Positions 1 through 8,581 of a stretch of 64,000 nt of DNA are shown piece after piece. The stretch is from Paraprevotella clara YIT 11840 (GTDB lineage: Bacteria; Bacteroidota; Bacteroidia; Bacteroidales; Bacteroidaceae). The translations under genes and the position numbers were made by a program. Position 1 is the first letter of the stretch, and each line of letters starts with the position of its first letter. The DNA is taken from NCBI RefSeq assembly GCF_000233955.1, contig NZ_JH376628.1, positions 1-64,000 of the forward strand, written 5' to 3'. The notes below the pieces were generated by a model. That model was not told the DNA's origin and made no database searches. It was given only the letters and a program-made list of their open reading frames with translations.

Positions 1-95
1 GTAAAGCGGAAAGGCGTTGTTTGCCGAGCCTACATTTGGTCAATTCCAAGAAACGAGAGACAGCTAATAAAATATCACTCAAATAAATTGTAGCT

Positions 96-458
96 ATGAA
101 ACGAGGAATCATAACCAACAACTGGCAAGGCATCCATATTTCTGATGGCGAAGTATGGATGACCACTTGGGAACTCGCAGACTTGTTTTATACAACGGCT
201 GGAGCTATCCATGCAGCAATCAAGAGAATCTTGAAAACCAATATTTTGAAGAGCCACGAAGTTTGTAAGTACATCAAATTGGAGAATGGGAACAGTGCCG
301 ATGTGTATAATCTTGATATGGTTATAGCCCTATCCTATCAAATAGACACCGGACATTCCGCAACATTTAGGAAATGGTTTATCAATAAAGTTATCTTAAA
401 GCAGAAGAACATAACACTATTTATTCCAATAAGCTCAGTTAACACTTATAATTGCTGA
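96..458 (+). CDS. Small RhuM/KilA-N-like hypothetical protein
   Basis: A 120-residue protein of unknown role. The central stretch (about residues 17-95) has the look of the N-terminal domain of RhuM/DinD-type proteins: a short winged-helix-like start with WMTTWELADLF, then VYNLDMVIALSYQIDTG and FRKWF, matching the usual YNLDVIISVGYRVNS/FRQW pattern that is also visible in the full RhuM gene at 11818-12864. It is much shorter than full RhuM (about 340 residues), so it is a stand-alone N-terminal domain or a truncated relative. It precedes the mobilization module and is followed by a clear stem-loop. DNA-binding or adaptor function is inferred only. Confidence 0.6.
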   Translation: MKRGIITNNWQGIHISDGEVWMTTWELADLFYTTAGAIHAAIKRILKTNILKSHEVCKYIKLENGNSADVYNLDMVIALSYQIDTGHSATFRKWFINKVILKQKNITLFIPISSVNTYNC

Positions 459-471
459 TAGCCCCAACTTA

Positions 472-510
472 AAAGTCCGATGTAGGTTAGCCCTATGTCG
501 GACTTTCATT
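472..510 (+). terminator. Stem-loop terminator after the RhuM-like gene
   Basis: A perfect 9-bp stem AAAGTCCGA (472-480) pairs with TCGGACTTT (498-506), with an inner TGTAGG/CCCTA pairing and a TTAG loop, followed by a T-rich stretch. It lies just after the stop codon of the small gene and before the next promoter. Confidence 0.6.
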
Positions 511-606
511 TTCTATTGTGGCACAGGTGGCATAGAAAAATGCTACATATCGAGGACAAATGCTGCCACTTATTTGACTATGTATCAAAATCTCCAGCAA
601 ACAGTA

Positions 607-614
607 TATATTTG
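607..614 (+). promoter_or_regulatory. TATATTTG -7 box
   Basis: A Bacteroidales -7 consensus match (TAnnTTTG) 26 bases before the ATG at 641; supports that start. Confidence 0.6.
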
Positions 615-640
615 CACACAAACGATTAATACATCTCACT

Positions 641-1528
641 ATGGAGCAGAAAAAGATAGAACATATAACATTGCATCTGATTGTTTTTGGTACAATCGCA
701 ATCATTGGTGTTTTAGCCCGCCAGACCGTACTTCACTATGGTTGGGACGAGTTCAGCAGCTACCTCATTTTGGTGGTATGCACCATTATCATGGGAGCTA
801 TCTATCTCAATCTGCAAATGGTATTCAGACAACTCCTTTCCCCTGCAATAGAAAAATGCTTTATGAGATTTGAGTGCTATCGCAACAAGGCTGTAGTCAT
901 AGAAGTTCCAACAATAAACTCGGAACTTGCCGGAAGTGCTATAGATTCAGAACCTATCATTTCTGAGCCTGAACCCGAAATTGAAATCGAAACTACCTCT
1001 GACATAACAGAAGAAGTTTCTACTCCATTATGTTCCGAACTCAACGAAGACGTGGCAGAACTTCCAAAGGAGGAAACCACGCCTTCTACCAACACCAATA
1101 CATCTATCGAAGAATCCAACCAGCCATCAGAATACGAAATTCTTCGTGCAAACGCTATGGCAGAGAAAGAACGCGCCTCACAAGAAAAACTCAATAAGGT
1201 TATCGCATACACAAAACAAACTTTGGTTTCCTATCTTGATGAAACGGTACTTAATCGCTTATGCAGATATGTAACAGAATATTACCTGTCAGATGCCTTA
1301 CCTAAAATCGAACCGATAAAGATTGATTCTCAGCTAAAGACTATTGACATCATGCACTTTGGTTGGAATATCGGTAAGGCATTTGGTAAACCACGCTTAC
1401 AGACAGCCACATTTATAAAGAGGATATTTGCTCATACCCTCCGTGATTCTGAAATATCTACCATTGAACGTAAGATGTCCCATACCGAATCTGTATGTAA
1501 GATTAAGCTGGATAGAAAAATTGCATAG
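641..1528 (+). CDS. Membrane-anchored hypothetical protein of mobilizable elements
   Basis: A 295-residue protein with two hydrophobic segments at about residues 10-26 and 38-60, then a long acidic, Glu/Pro/Thr-rich linker (about 85-170) and a compact C-terminal domain (about 180-285) rich in basic and aromatic residues. No catalytic motif is visible. Proteins of this shape are common next to the DUF3987/relaxase cassette in Bacteroides mobilizable units, but their role is not known to me. The ATG is 27 bases downstream of a TATATTTG promoter box. An inner-membrane anchor with a cytoplasmic domain on a flexible stalk is the simplest reading. Confidence 0.65.
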   Translation: MEQKKIEHITLHLIVFGTIAIIGVLARQTVLHYGWDEFSSYLILVVCTIIMGAIYLNLQMVFRQLLSPAIEKCFMRFECYRNKAVVIEVPTINSELAGSAIDSEPIISEPEPEIEIETTSDITEEVSTPLCSELNEDVAELPKEETTPSTNTNTSIEESNQPSEYEILRANAMAEKERASQEKLNKVIAYTKQTLVSYLDETVLNRLCRYVTEYYLSDALPKIEPIKIDSQLKTIDIMHFGWNIGKAFGKPRLQTATFIKRIFAHTLRDSEISTIERKMSHTESVCKIKLDRKIA

Positions 1529-1536
1529 CGACTGTT

Positions 1537-2553
1537 CTACTTTAATGAGTTATAATAATCCATAATCGCATTCAAGCATTCTTGTGTATAATTTTCATCA
1601 GCATGTCTAATTGTAGCTGCTTGATACAAAGCACTGAGTTGGTTTATAGTGTTATTTACTATTATAGTAGCATCCTTTATCATATCAGGTAATAGGATAT
1701 TAATACGATTTGCTTGAGAATAAAATTTATTGCGAGAGCCAGAACTAATAAAATTTCCTATTTCATCCATATCAGGACTATAAATGATTACATCGGCTGG
1801 TTCTCCATTTACGGCTGTATTATAAACGCTACATCTCAAATCCCAAGGACCATTATGAACAAACTCATTTCTGAACGTTTCAATTTTTCTTATTATTGGA
1901 GGCTCTGCAAATAACATTCCTTCTTTTTTCAAGGAAGAATCTATATTATTCAGACTCTTCCTATAAATAATATCAGAACTTCTCATTTTCTTATACCCAC
2001 TAAAATCATACTTGTTAAATTCAAATTGTTCTATAGCGATTTTAGTCAAGATATCAAAAACCGAAGCATAAGCTACAAAAACACTATTCAATAATATATG
2101 AGCCTCCGTTTCGCGTGTACCACCGCATCTTGCAGCACTAGTATATTGACATTCCTCGTATATAGCTTTACATGGCACTATGGTATAAAGTTGACGCATA
2201 AACATCATAACGGCACTTAATCTATCTTGCATTGCTGCAATTTTACTCCACAAGTCATAATGGTAAATAAATCTACCAAATATGGGATGTGTTATTTTTT
2301 TTCTTAAAGCTTCATACCACTCCTTTGTGCAATTTAGTTCAGGGCTAATACCTCCATCTGCAACCCATTGTGGCATATTTGAAATTACACGACTATAGTC
2401 AATATCTTGAAATATAAAATTGTCGATACTATGATATAAACGTATAATGCTATCACTAATAACCATCTTTATATGACTGCAACATTCATCCACAGGATAC
2501 AAAGGATTTTCCTTTTCTGCTTGTTCGTTATTTAAATCTTTACTAGTATTCAT
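1537..2553 (-). CDS. Hypothetical protein with HEPN-like Rx4H motif
   Basis: A 338-residue protein transcribed against its neighbours and more AT-rich than the mobilization genes, so probably cargo. Residues 228-233 read RNEFVH in the context ETFRNEFVHNGPWD, which fits the RNxxxH (Rx4-6H) active-site motif of HEPN ribonucleases, and it is preceded by a helical, hydrophobic region (about 155-180). No transmembrane segment and no second known domain is seen. If the HEPN reading is right, the protein could be a toxin or an RNase-type defence effector. No antitoxin gene is adjacent. The HEPN call rests on one motif and its helical context; a Cthe_2314-like HEPN family is possible but was not tested. 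Confidence 0.55.
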   Translation of the reverse strand: MNTSKDLNNEQAEKENPLYPVDECCSHIKMVISDSIIRLYHSIDNFIFQDIDYSRVISNMPQWVADGGISPELNCTKEWYEALRKKITHPIFGRFIYHYDLWSKIAAMQDRLSAVMMFMRQLYTIVPCKAIYEECQYTSAARCGGTRETEAHILLNSVFVAYASVFDILTKIAIEQFEFNKYDFSGYKKMRSSDIIYRKSLNNIDSSLKKEGMLFAEPPIIRKIETFRNEFVHNGPWDLRCSVYNTAVNGEPADVIIYSPDMDEIGNFISSGSRNKFYSQANRINILLPDMIKDATIIVNNTINQLSALYQAATIRHADENYTQECLNAIMDYYNSLK

Positions 2554-2744
2554 ATCAATTGTCTGTCAAATATTAAATTTCAACACATTTCATTTCCATA
2601 TTCTACAAGGCAAAGGTACTTAAATCTCTCGTAATCATCACTTATTACCGTCAAAAAGTTATCTATCAGTTATATTTTGGTGAATGATTCCACCATTGAA
2701 ACACCTGTTTCCTTTGCTGTCGAACAATTAAAAACGATTGGCGT

Positions 2745-3110
2745 ATGCAAAAAGAAACAGTAACATTTGATAAGCTGCCCGAAGCGGTAGGTTATCTGAC
2801 CGAACAGGTCATCGAGTTGAAAAAGATGGTAGCGGAACTACAGCCACAGCCATCTGACAAACATGTATTGGTGGAAATAGAGGATGCTTGCCGTATCATC
2901 CGAAAAGCCAAGCCAACCATTTATACATTGGTACGCAAAGGGCTACTCCCGGCTTACAAGAAAGGTAAGAAACTCTATTTCTATGAGGACGAGCTTCTTG
3001 CTTGGATAGAGAACGGGCGAAGAAAGACTTCCGAGCAGACATACGAGGAGATGCTTGCCAATATGCAGAGCGGTGTCCGCCACAAGCCCAAATCATCAGT
3101 GCAATTTTAA
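2745..3110 (+). CDS. Helix-turn-helix (excisionase-like) DNA-binding protein
   Basis: A 121-residue protein with an N-terminal coiled-coil-like stretch (about 10-33) and a winged helix-turn-helix of the MerR/excisionase (HTH_17) type at about residues 44-90, seen as EDACRIIRKAKPTIYTLVRK followed by LPAYKKGKKLYFYEDELLAW. In Bacteroides mobilizable units this small protein sits directly ahead of the DUF3987 gene and probably regulates the module. Its stop codon overlaps the next start as TAATG, so the two genes are translationally coupled. Confidence 0.8.
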   Translation: MQKETVTFDKLPEAVGYLTEQVIELKKMVAELQPQPSDKHVLVEIEDACRIIRKAKPTIYTLVRKGLLPAYKKGKKLYFYEDELLAWIENGRRKTSEQTYEEMLANMQSGVRHKPKSSVQF

Positions 3111-4498
3111 TGGATTGGGCTATGGATACATATTCTATTACTCCGGCATCCATCATTGATGAAGCGATTGATTTAAGCACAAGGTTATCCGGTACGGCAT
3201 TCCCCGTCAGCATATTCCCAACAAAAATCCAACGCATCATCCGTGAGGTACACGAATGTCATAACTACCCTACCGACTACATTGCCGCAGCCATCTTTAC
3301 GGCAATAGCAGTCGGCATAGGCAACACGCACCTTGCCCAAATCAAGCAAGGCTGGACGGAAAGCCCCATCCTATATATGGCATTGATTGGAAGACCGGGA
3401 GCGAACAAAAGTCATCCGCTCAGTTTTGCGATGAAGCCGTTTCTTGATTATGACTACCGACAGAATCAGGAATTTGAAAAGGCACTTGCCAAGTACGATG
3501 AGCTGATGAGCATGAACCGGAAGGAACGTACTGAAAGCGGTAGTGAGCAATTTCCGCAAGAGCCTATCCGCAAACGCTTCTTGGTTTCGGACGTAACGCC
3601 CGAAGGGTTGAGCCTCATTCATGCGCAAAATAAACGTGGACTATGCTTGTGGGCTGACGAGTTATCCGCTTGGTTCAAGAACTTCAACCGCTATAACAAC
3701 GGTTCGGAAGAACAGTTTTGGCTCTCGGTGTTCAGCGCAAAGACCACAATGTCCGACCGCAAGAATGCCAAGAGTTCCATCTTCATCAAGCGTCCGTATA
3801 TATCGGTCATTGGTACTATCCAAAAGAAAATTTTGAATGAGTTGGCTAAAGGTGAACGTTCCAACAATGGATTTATTGACCGCATCCTGTTTGTAATGCC
3901 CAACTTGCAACAGAAAGCACGGTGGAATGACAAAGAACTGCCGGAAGATATAGAGCAAGAATGGAATACTATCATTGACAAGCTGATACAATCGGAATGT
4001 AGCCTCAATGAACATGGAGAGATTGAACCGCAAATTCTTCTCTTCTCAGAGGATGCCAAGAAACGGCTTTACGAGTGGCAGCACCATTTCTCAGAGCTGT
4101 GCGACCGGGAAACAAACGACACCATCGTAAGTATCTATTGCAAGCTGGAAATATACATCATCCGCTTTTGCCTGATTATCCAACTGGCACGGTGGACTTG
4201 CGGAGAGTGTGACAAGACGTGTATCGACCTGCTAACGGTGGAGAGAGCCATTAAACTGACGGAGTATTTCAAGGAGTCCGCATTGAGCGTACAAAATATC
4301 CTGAATGAGAATGCCCTCAACAGTCAACAACAGGCGATAGTCAATCGGCTGCCTCCTTCCTTTACCACCGCTCAAGCAATACAGATAGCCGAGCAAAACG
4401 GAATGAAGGAGCGGACATTTCAACGCTTTCTCAATGACAACATCGTAACATTGTTCCGCAAAGAGAAGCATGGAAAATATTCAAAGATTAACCCGTGA
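3110..4498 (+). CDS. DUF3987 family P-loop protein of mobilizable element
   Basis: A protein of about 462 residues with the DUF3987 architecture of Bacteroides mobilizable and conjugative elements. A Walker A-like GRPGANKSHPL lies near residue 94, followed by VSDVTPEGLSLI and LWADELSAWF (Walker B-like region), both typical of the family. It is thought to act with the primase-like downstream gene in replication or mobilization of the element. The start is placed at the ATG at 3110 because it overlaps the upstream stop (TAATG); the open frame extends to 3002, but that part overlaps the HTH gene. A second ATG at 3122 is also possible. Confidence 0.8.
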   Translation: MDWAMDTYSITPASIIDEAIDLSTRLSGTAFPVSIFPTKIQRIIREVHECHNYPTDYIAAAIFTAIAVGIGNTHLAQIKQGWTESPILYMALIGRPGANKSHPLSFAMKPFLDYDYRQNQEFEKALAKYDELMSMNRKERTESGSEQFPQEPIRKRFLVSDVTPEGLSLIHAQNKRGLCLWADELSAWFKNFNRYNNGSEEQFWLSVFSAKTTMSDRKNAKSSIFIKRPYISVIGTIQKKILNELAKGERSNNGFIDRILFVMPNLQQKARWNDKELPEDIEQEWNTIIDKLIQSECSLNEHGEIEPQILLFSEDAKKRLYEWQHHFSELCDRETNDTIVSIYCKLEIYIIRFCLIIQLARWTCGECDKTCIDLLTVERAIKLTEYFKESALSVQNILNENALNSQQQAIVNRLPPSFTTAQAIQIAEQNGMKERTFQRFLNDNIVTLFRKEKHGKYSKINP

Positions 4499-4576
4499 CA
4501 TTTTTGTCGGTTTTGACACTTTCCAACCGAAAACGACAATAACGACAAAAGTGACACACCTAAAAAGAAACAAACA

Positions 4577-5656
4577 ATGAGTACACATAGATTCATATTA
4601 GAACCCTACAAAGGTGTCAGCACCCGGCATACTTGCCCGAACTGTCACCGCAAAAGATGTTTCTCCAAGTACATTGATACGGAGAAACGAATCCAGTTCC
4701 CTGATTACGTCGGGCGTTGTGACCACGAACAAAAATGTGGGTATCACTTTACGCCCCGTGATTACTTTGAACGGAAGCCGTCTGAGAAAGAAAAGTTATC
4801 TGAAGATAATTTTCGGAGCTATACATTTATTAAAAAAGTCGAGCCCAAAGCCACTTCCTACATTGATTTGGATATAGTCAATCAGTCACTGCAACGCTAT
4901 CCCGGCAACAAACTGTTTCAATTCTTATCGGCTCAATTCGGAGAAGCGGAAACATTGAAGCTGATGGCGAAATACAAAGTTGGCACTTCCAAGCATTGGG
5001 ACGGTGCAACCGTATTTTGGCAAATAGATTATCATAACAGAGTCCGCACTGGTAAGATAATGCTTTACAATCCAACAACAGGCAAACGGATAAAAGAACC
5101 GTACAATCATGTCACATGGGTACATTCCGTACTGCACAAGGATAACTATAATCTGAAGCAATGTTTCTTCGGTGAGCATCTGCTCTCAGAAGATAAAAGC
5201 CGTCCTGTTGCATTGGTCGAGAGCGAGAAAACCGCTCTCATTGCATCCTACCACCTACCCCAATTCCTATGGATTGCATCAGGAGGAAAGAACGGTTGTT
5301 TCAACGCCAACAGCCTGTCCGTTCTTGCAGGAAGAAGCGTTGTGTTGTTTCCCGATTTGGGAGCGACCGACTATTGGCAAAGCAAAATCGGGTTGATGAA
5401 AAGCTATGGAATTGACGTGCAACTGTTCGATTATCTGGAAGCCAAAGCAACCGAAAGCGAACGGAAAGAGGGATACGACATTGCCGATTATCTGTTGAAA
5501 GTACGCCCCGATGAAGCCATACTCCAGCAGATGATTAAGAGGAATCCGAACTTGAAAACACTGATAGAGACATTCGATTTGAAGCTCATCAACGTACAAC
5601 GAGGCATCTCTCAATCGAAGGTTTCACCGCCTAAGAAACGAGGTTTCAAACTTTGA
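4577..5656 (+). CDS. DUF6371 / CHC2-type primase-like protein
   Basis: A 359-residue protein. Residues 15-60 contain two Cys/His clusters (CPNCHRKRCF and CDHEQKCGYH), the zinc-binding module found at the N-terminus of bacterial primases. Later a TOPRIM-like pattern is visible as VALVESEKTALIAS and VVLFPDLGATDYW (about residues 210-275). The combination fits the DUF6371 family that follows DUF3987 in Bacteroides mobilizable elements, and suggests priming of element replication after transfer. Full length, no break. It is 78 bases after the DUF3987 gene, likely in one operon. Confidence 0.75.
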   Translation: MSTHRFILEPYKGVSTRHTCPNCHRKRCFSKYIDTEKRIQFPDYVGRCDHEQKCGYHFTPRDYFERKPSEKEKLSEDNFRSYTFIKKVEPKATSYIDLDIVNQSLQRYPGNKLFQFLSAQFGEAETLKLMAKYKVGTSKHWDGATVFWQIDYHNRVRTGKIMLYNPTTGKRIKEPYNHVTWVHSVLHKDNYNLKQCFFGEHLLSEDKSRPVALVESEKTALIASYHLPQFLWIASGGKNGCFNANSLSVLAGRSVVLFPDLGATDYWQSKIGLMKSYGIDVQLFDYLEAKATESERKEGYDIADYLLKVRPDEAILQQMIKRNPNLKTLIETFDLKLINVQRGISQSKVSPPKKRGFKL

Positions 5657-5674
5657 GCAAAGGGAGAGGAATTG

Positions 5675-5744
5675 AGACTTTTTTACTGTAGCAAGTTAAT
5701 GTCGGTGTATTACATTTCCCGACCACTTGCTCCTCAAAAAGTCT
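5675..5744. other. Nested inverted repeat, candidate oriT
   Basis: Between the primase-like gene and mobC there are three nested inverted pairs: AGACTTTTT (5675-5683) with AAAAAGTCT (5736-5744), AGCAAGT (5690-5696) with ACTTGCT (5725-5731), and GTCGG (5701-5705) with CCGAC (5719-5723). Such nested palindromes just upstream of mobC and relaxase genes are typical of transfer origins. A complex terminator for the upstream gene is the alternative. The nic site is not identified. Confidence 0.45.
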
Positions 5745-5794
5745 GAGGAGGCGGCTCCCGATGGTCACAAATTATTCACTAAAAGCAATTCAAA

Positions 5795-6103
5795 ATGGAA
5801 AAGAAACATACGATAACACTCCGTCTGTCATACGACCAATTCGCATGGCTCGGTGCGCTTTGCAGACGGAGCAAGCAGACCCAAAGCGCAGTCATCCGTT
5901 CGCTCATCGAGAATGGGACGGTACGTGAGCGAATCACGAAAGAGCATATCCACATCATCCGTCAGTTGATAGGTGAAAGCACCAACCTCAACCAGTTGGC
6001 GAAGCAGGCAAATACCTACGGTTTCTTTGCCGTTGCCAAAAGATGCGAGGAGATGGCGCAGCGTATTAACCAACTTATAAAACAACTGAAAGATGATAGG
6101 TAA
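5795..6103 (+). CDS. Plasmid mobilization relaxosome protein MobC-like
   Basis: A 102-residue protein with a ribbon-helix-helix-like start (ITLRLSYDQFAWLGALCRRS) and a MobC-type helical C-terminus (LIGESTNLNQLAKQANTYG). MobC proteins bind next to oriT and help the relaxase open the DNA strands. The gene overlaps the relaxase start by about 11 bases, and the nested palindrome just upstream is its probable binding region. Length and position are as expected for Bacteroides mobilizable units. Confidence 0.85.
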   Translation: MEKKHTITLRLSYDQFAWLGALCRRSKQTQSAVIRSLIENGTVRERITKEHIHIIRQLIGESTNLNQLAKQANTYGFFAVAKRCEEMAQRINQLIKQLKDDR

Positions 6104-7034
6104 GCAGACCAAAGGGACATCGTTCGGTGGCTGTGTCCGCTATGTTCTGAAAGAGGAAAAATCCAAATTGCTGGAAGCTGTCGGAGTGGACGGCTCACCC
6201 GAACAGATGGCGGAGCAATTTGAATTACAGGCATTGCTCAACGACAAGGTAAAGAATATTGTCGGACACACCTCACTCAACTTCTCCCCTGAAGATAGCG
6301 AACGCTTGAAGTCAGATGATGTGTTGATGTTGCAAATCGCCCACGACTACATGAAACTGATGGGCATCGAAAACACACAGTACATCATCGCCCGGCATAT
6401 TGACCGTGAGCATCCGCATTGTCACATCGTTTTCAATCGGGTAGACAATGACGGTAAGACGATTAGCGACAAGAACGACTTCCGCAGAAATGAAAAGGTG
6501 TGTAAGATGCTGACGGCAAAATACCGCTTGCACTTTGCCAACGGCAAAGACCATATCAAGGAGGAACGCTTGCGCCCATACGACCGGGCAAAACATGAAA
6601 TATACAAAGCACTGAAAGAAGAACTGCCCAAAGCTCAAAGTTGGAATGAACTGAAAGAAGCTCTTGCCGACCGTGACATTGATATGAAATTCAAGGTCAG
6701 CCGGACTACACGGGAAATACAGGGTGTCAAATTTGAGTACAACGGCTTTTCTTTCTCCGGCTCAAAAGTCAGCCGTGAGTTCAGCTATTTGAACATCGAC
6801 AACCGATTGGAACAGAATGCTTGTGCATCTTCATTTGAATACCCCAAACAAGGATTCACACATAAAGATGAAGGCGTACAGCAAAGCGTTTCCCATTCTG
6901 AAACTGATTCAAGCATCAGTCTTGGTCTGTTAAACGGCAATTCTTCCTACGATGCCACTGCCGCAGAAGAAGCTGAGTTCAATCGTCTGATGAAAAAGAA
7001 AAAGGCTAAGCGTAAGCGAGGCTTTCATTTATAA
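6093..7034 (+). CDS. Relaxase / mobilization nuclease
   Basis: A 313-residue relaxase. The HUH motif is clear as HPHCHIVFNRVDNDG (about residues 109-123), preceded by a YIIARHIDREH strand, and the N-terminal region (IGKQTKGTSFGGCVRYVL) is typical of Pfam Relaxase (PF03432) proteins of Bacteroides; a Tyr nucleophile is probably in the N-terminal segment (YVL). It should nick at oriT and pilot the strand into the recipient, using transfer machinery supplied by another element, since none is in the window. The C-terminus is short and basic (KKKKAKRKRGF). Intact and overlapping mobC. Confidence 0.88.
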   Translation: MIGKQTKGTSFGGCVRYVLKEEKSKLLEAVGVDGSPEQMAEQFELQALLNDKVKNIVGHTSLNFSPEDSERLKSDDVLMLQIAHDYMKLMGIENTQYIIARHIDREHPHCHIVFNRVDNDGKTISDKNDFRRNEKVCKMLTAKYRLHFANGKDHIKEERLRPYDRAKHEIYKALKEELPKAQSWNELKEALADRDIDMKFKVSRTTREIQGVKFEYNGFSFSGSKVSREFSYLNIDNRLEQNACASSFEYPKQGFTHKDEGVQQSVSHSETDSSISLGLLNGNSSYDATAAEEAEFNRLMKKKKAKRKRGFHL

Positions 7035-7069
7035 TCCACTTTTTATTAATACTTTAAATTCAATTATTT

Positions 7070-7474
7070 ATGGAACAGAAAGATTTGATTCTTGATTTCA
7101 ATCTCTACTTGTGTGAGAAGTTCGGCTACAGAAACAGTTGTAGCGTGATGCAAAATGCCAATGGCTTTTGTGTGAACATCAGTGAGCGTGATTTGGATTG
7201 CTACATCCGCTTTTGGGAGTATAGCAACGGAAGAGGCAACTTCCCCGATTGGAGCATCATCATTGTGCGCAGCAACTTCAAAAAGAGCCAAGCCGAAAGC
7301 CTGAAAGATTTGGCTCGTTTCTTCAAAGAGTACATGCCACGCTACGGTTACAAATACCTCTGTACCGAAGGTGATGACTACAAGTATTATCAGACACTCG
7401 GCTTGAAACTTATCCATCAAGACCTGTTCGGGCAAGAGAACTATGGATTAGCAATGAAGGACTTGAATGTCTGA
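7070..7474 (+). CDS. Hypothetical protein trailing the mobilization genes
   Basis: A 134-residue soluble protein, acidic and aromatic-rich, with no motif I recognise. It starts 35 bases after the relaxase stop and precedes a strong terminator, so it is probably the last gene of the mobilization operon. Full-length in appearance; function unknown. Confidence 0.6.
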   Translation: MEQKDLILDFNLYLCEKFGYRNSCSVMQNANGFCVNISERDLDCYIRFWEYSNGRGNFPDWSIIIVRSNFKKSQAESLKDLARFFKEYMPRYGYKYLCTEGDDYKYYQTLGLKLIHQDLFGQENYGLAMKDLNV

Positions 7475-7488
7475 TACTTGGTTTAGGG

Positions 7489-7525
7489 TTAAGGAGGGGG
7501 ATTTTCCCTCTCCTTAATTTTTATC
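7489..7525 (+). terminator. Rho-independent terminator of mobilization operon
   Basis: TTAAGGAG-GGGG pairs with CCCTCTCCTTAA around an ATTTT loop, and a T run follows (TTTTTAT). It lies between two convergent genes and may serve both. Confidence 0.7.
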
Positions 7526-7565
7526 GATATGCTCCATTATGAAAATAAGTCATTCGGATATGACT

Positions 7566-8498
7566 TTACTTTCCTAACGCTTTAAAGACTTTCGCTATGC
7601 AACGTTTTTTCTGTTCCATATTGGGATGCACATAAAGATTTAGGGTGGTACTGATGTTGGAATGCCCCAATAGTACACTTACTGTTTTGTAATCGCAGTT
7701 GCTCTCTATGCAACGAGTGGCAAAGCTGTGCCGGAGACCGTGGTATTTCAACTTGGGAATGCCAAGTTGCTCCATCAAGCGTTTGTAGTAGTTGCGGTAG
7801 GTTCTTGGTTCAGTGGGAGAAGGCTCATTGGTCAGCACATAGTAATCAGAATTGACTATCTTCTTCAGTGGCTTGACCATTGAAATCAGTTCCTTACTCA
7901 TAGGAATCTCTCGACAAGAGTTTTTGGTTTTGGGAGTATTGATGACAAGCTCGGTGTGCTTTTTATCACCCTCAATCACATAAATGCGTTCAATGGTTCG
8001 CTGTACACTGATGGTTCCGGCTTCTATGTCTATGTCGCTCCATCGTAGCGCACAGACTTCTCCGATGCGCAGCCCGGTACTAAGGCTGATATAAATGCCC
8101 AAGTTTCGGAACGTAAAGTTTTGCCGGATATAATCCAGTATTTTCTTGTGGTTTGCTACAGTAAGCACTTCCAACTCCTTGTTTGTTTCAGTAGGCGGGT
8201 ATTTGATTTCCCATTCGCAATAGCTCATCCATTCGTTTTTTACTCCGAACTTCATCACCATTTTAAGCACGATAAGAATATCCTTTACGGATTTAGCACT
8301 CATACCTGCATTGAGCTTTTGTAGTACAAATGTTTGTACGGATTTCTCACTGAGAGTATCTTCATTGCCAAAATATGGCAAGATGTGATTCTCTAAAATC
8401 AACATATAGGCTGCTAATGTCGATTGCTTTACATACGGTCGCTTGTCTTCTCGCCAGGCTTCCGCAATTTCTCTAATTTTCTTTTGGGTCATAATCAC
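7566..8498 (-). CDS. Tyrosine recombinase of the hsdS shuffling locus
   Basis: A 310-residue tyrosine recombinase with a SAM-like N-terminal domain (about 10-90) and the catalytic domain with the expected residues: Arg in STGLRIGEVCALRW (about 165-180), the HGLRHSFATR box (about 253-262), and LLGHSNISTTLNLYVHP with the His/Tyr near the C-terminus. It sits next to silent and expressed hsdS segments, convergent with the mobilization operon. This is the arrangement of Bacteroidales type I restriction shufflons, where a dedicated recombinase inverts hsdS segments. I infer it acts on the 45-bp and 27-bp inverted repeats described here. An integrase for the nearby mobilizable element is less likely because of the hsdS neighbourhood. 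Confidence 0.85.
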   Translation of the reverse strand: MIMTQKKIREIAEAWREDKRPYVKQSTLAAYMLILENHILPYFGNEDTLSEKSVQTFVLQKLNAGMSAKSVKDILIVLKMVMKFGVKNEWMSYCEWEIKYPPTETNKELEVLTVANHKKILDYIRQNFTFRNLGIYISLSTGLRIGEVCALRWSDIDIEAGTISVQRTIERIYVIEGDKKHTELVINTPKTKNSCREIPMSKELISMVKPLKKIVNSDYYVLTNEPSPTEPRTYRNYYKRLMEQLGIPKLKYHGLRHSFATRCIESNCDYKTVSVLLGHSNISTTLNLYVHPNMEQKKRCIAKVFKALGK

Positions 8499-8536
8499 TT
8501 TTTATTAGGTGTTTATAATTAGAGAAATATAGTAAC

Positions 8537-8581
8537 CAATGTTCCCCATTTGAGATTTCCGGAGTTTAGTGGGGAGTGGAA
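8537..8581. repeat. 45-bp perfect inverted repeat, hsdS copy 1
   Basis: This 45-base segment, which encodes VPHLRFPEFSGEW, is identical to the reverse complement of 11739-11783. Recombination between the two would invert about 3.2 kb and place the silent cassette downstream of the expressed start codon. Confidence 0.85.

Noticed and set aside
2-64. Short frame GKALFAEPTFGQFQETRDS at the left edge, similar to the C-terminal EPxFGQ text of some IS1182-type transposases.
   Set aside because: Only about 20 residues are visible at the window edge; too little to call a transposase.
7566-8498. Recombinase as the integrase of the mobilizable element in 0-7.5 kb.
   Set aside because: It is adjacent to the hsdS inverted repeats, and is separated from the mobilization operon by a terminator; a shufflon recombinase fits better, though a double role cannot be excluded.
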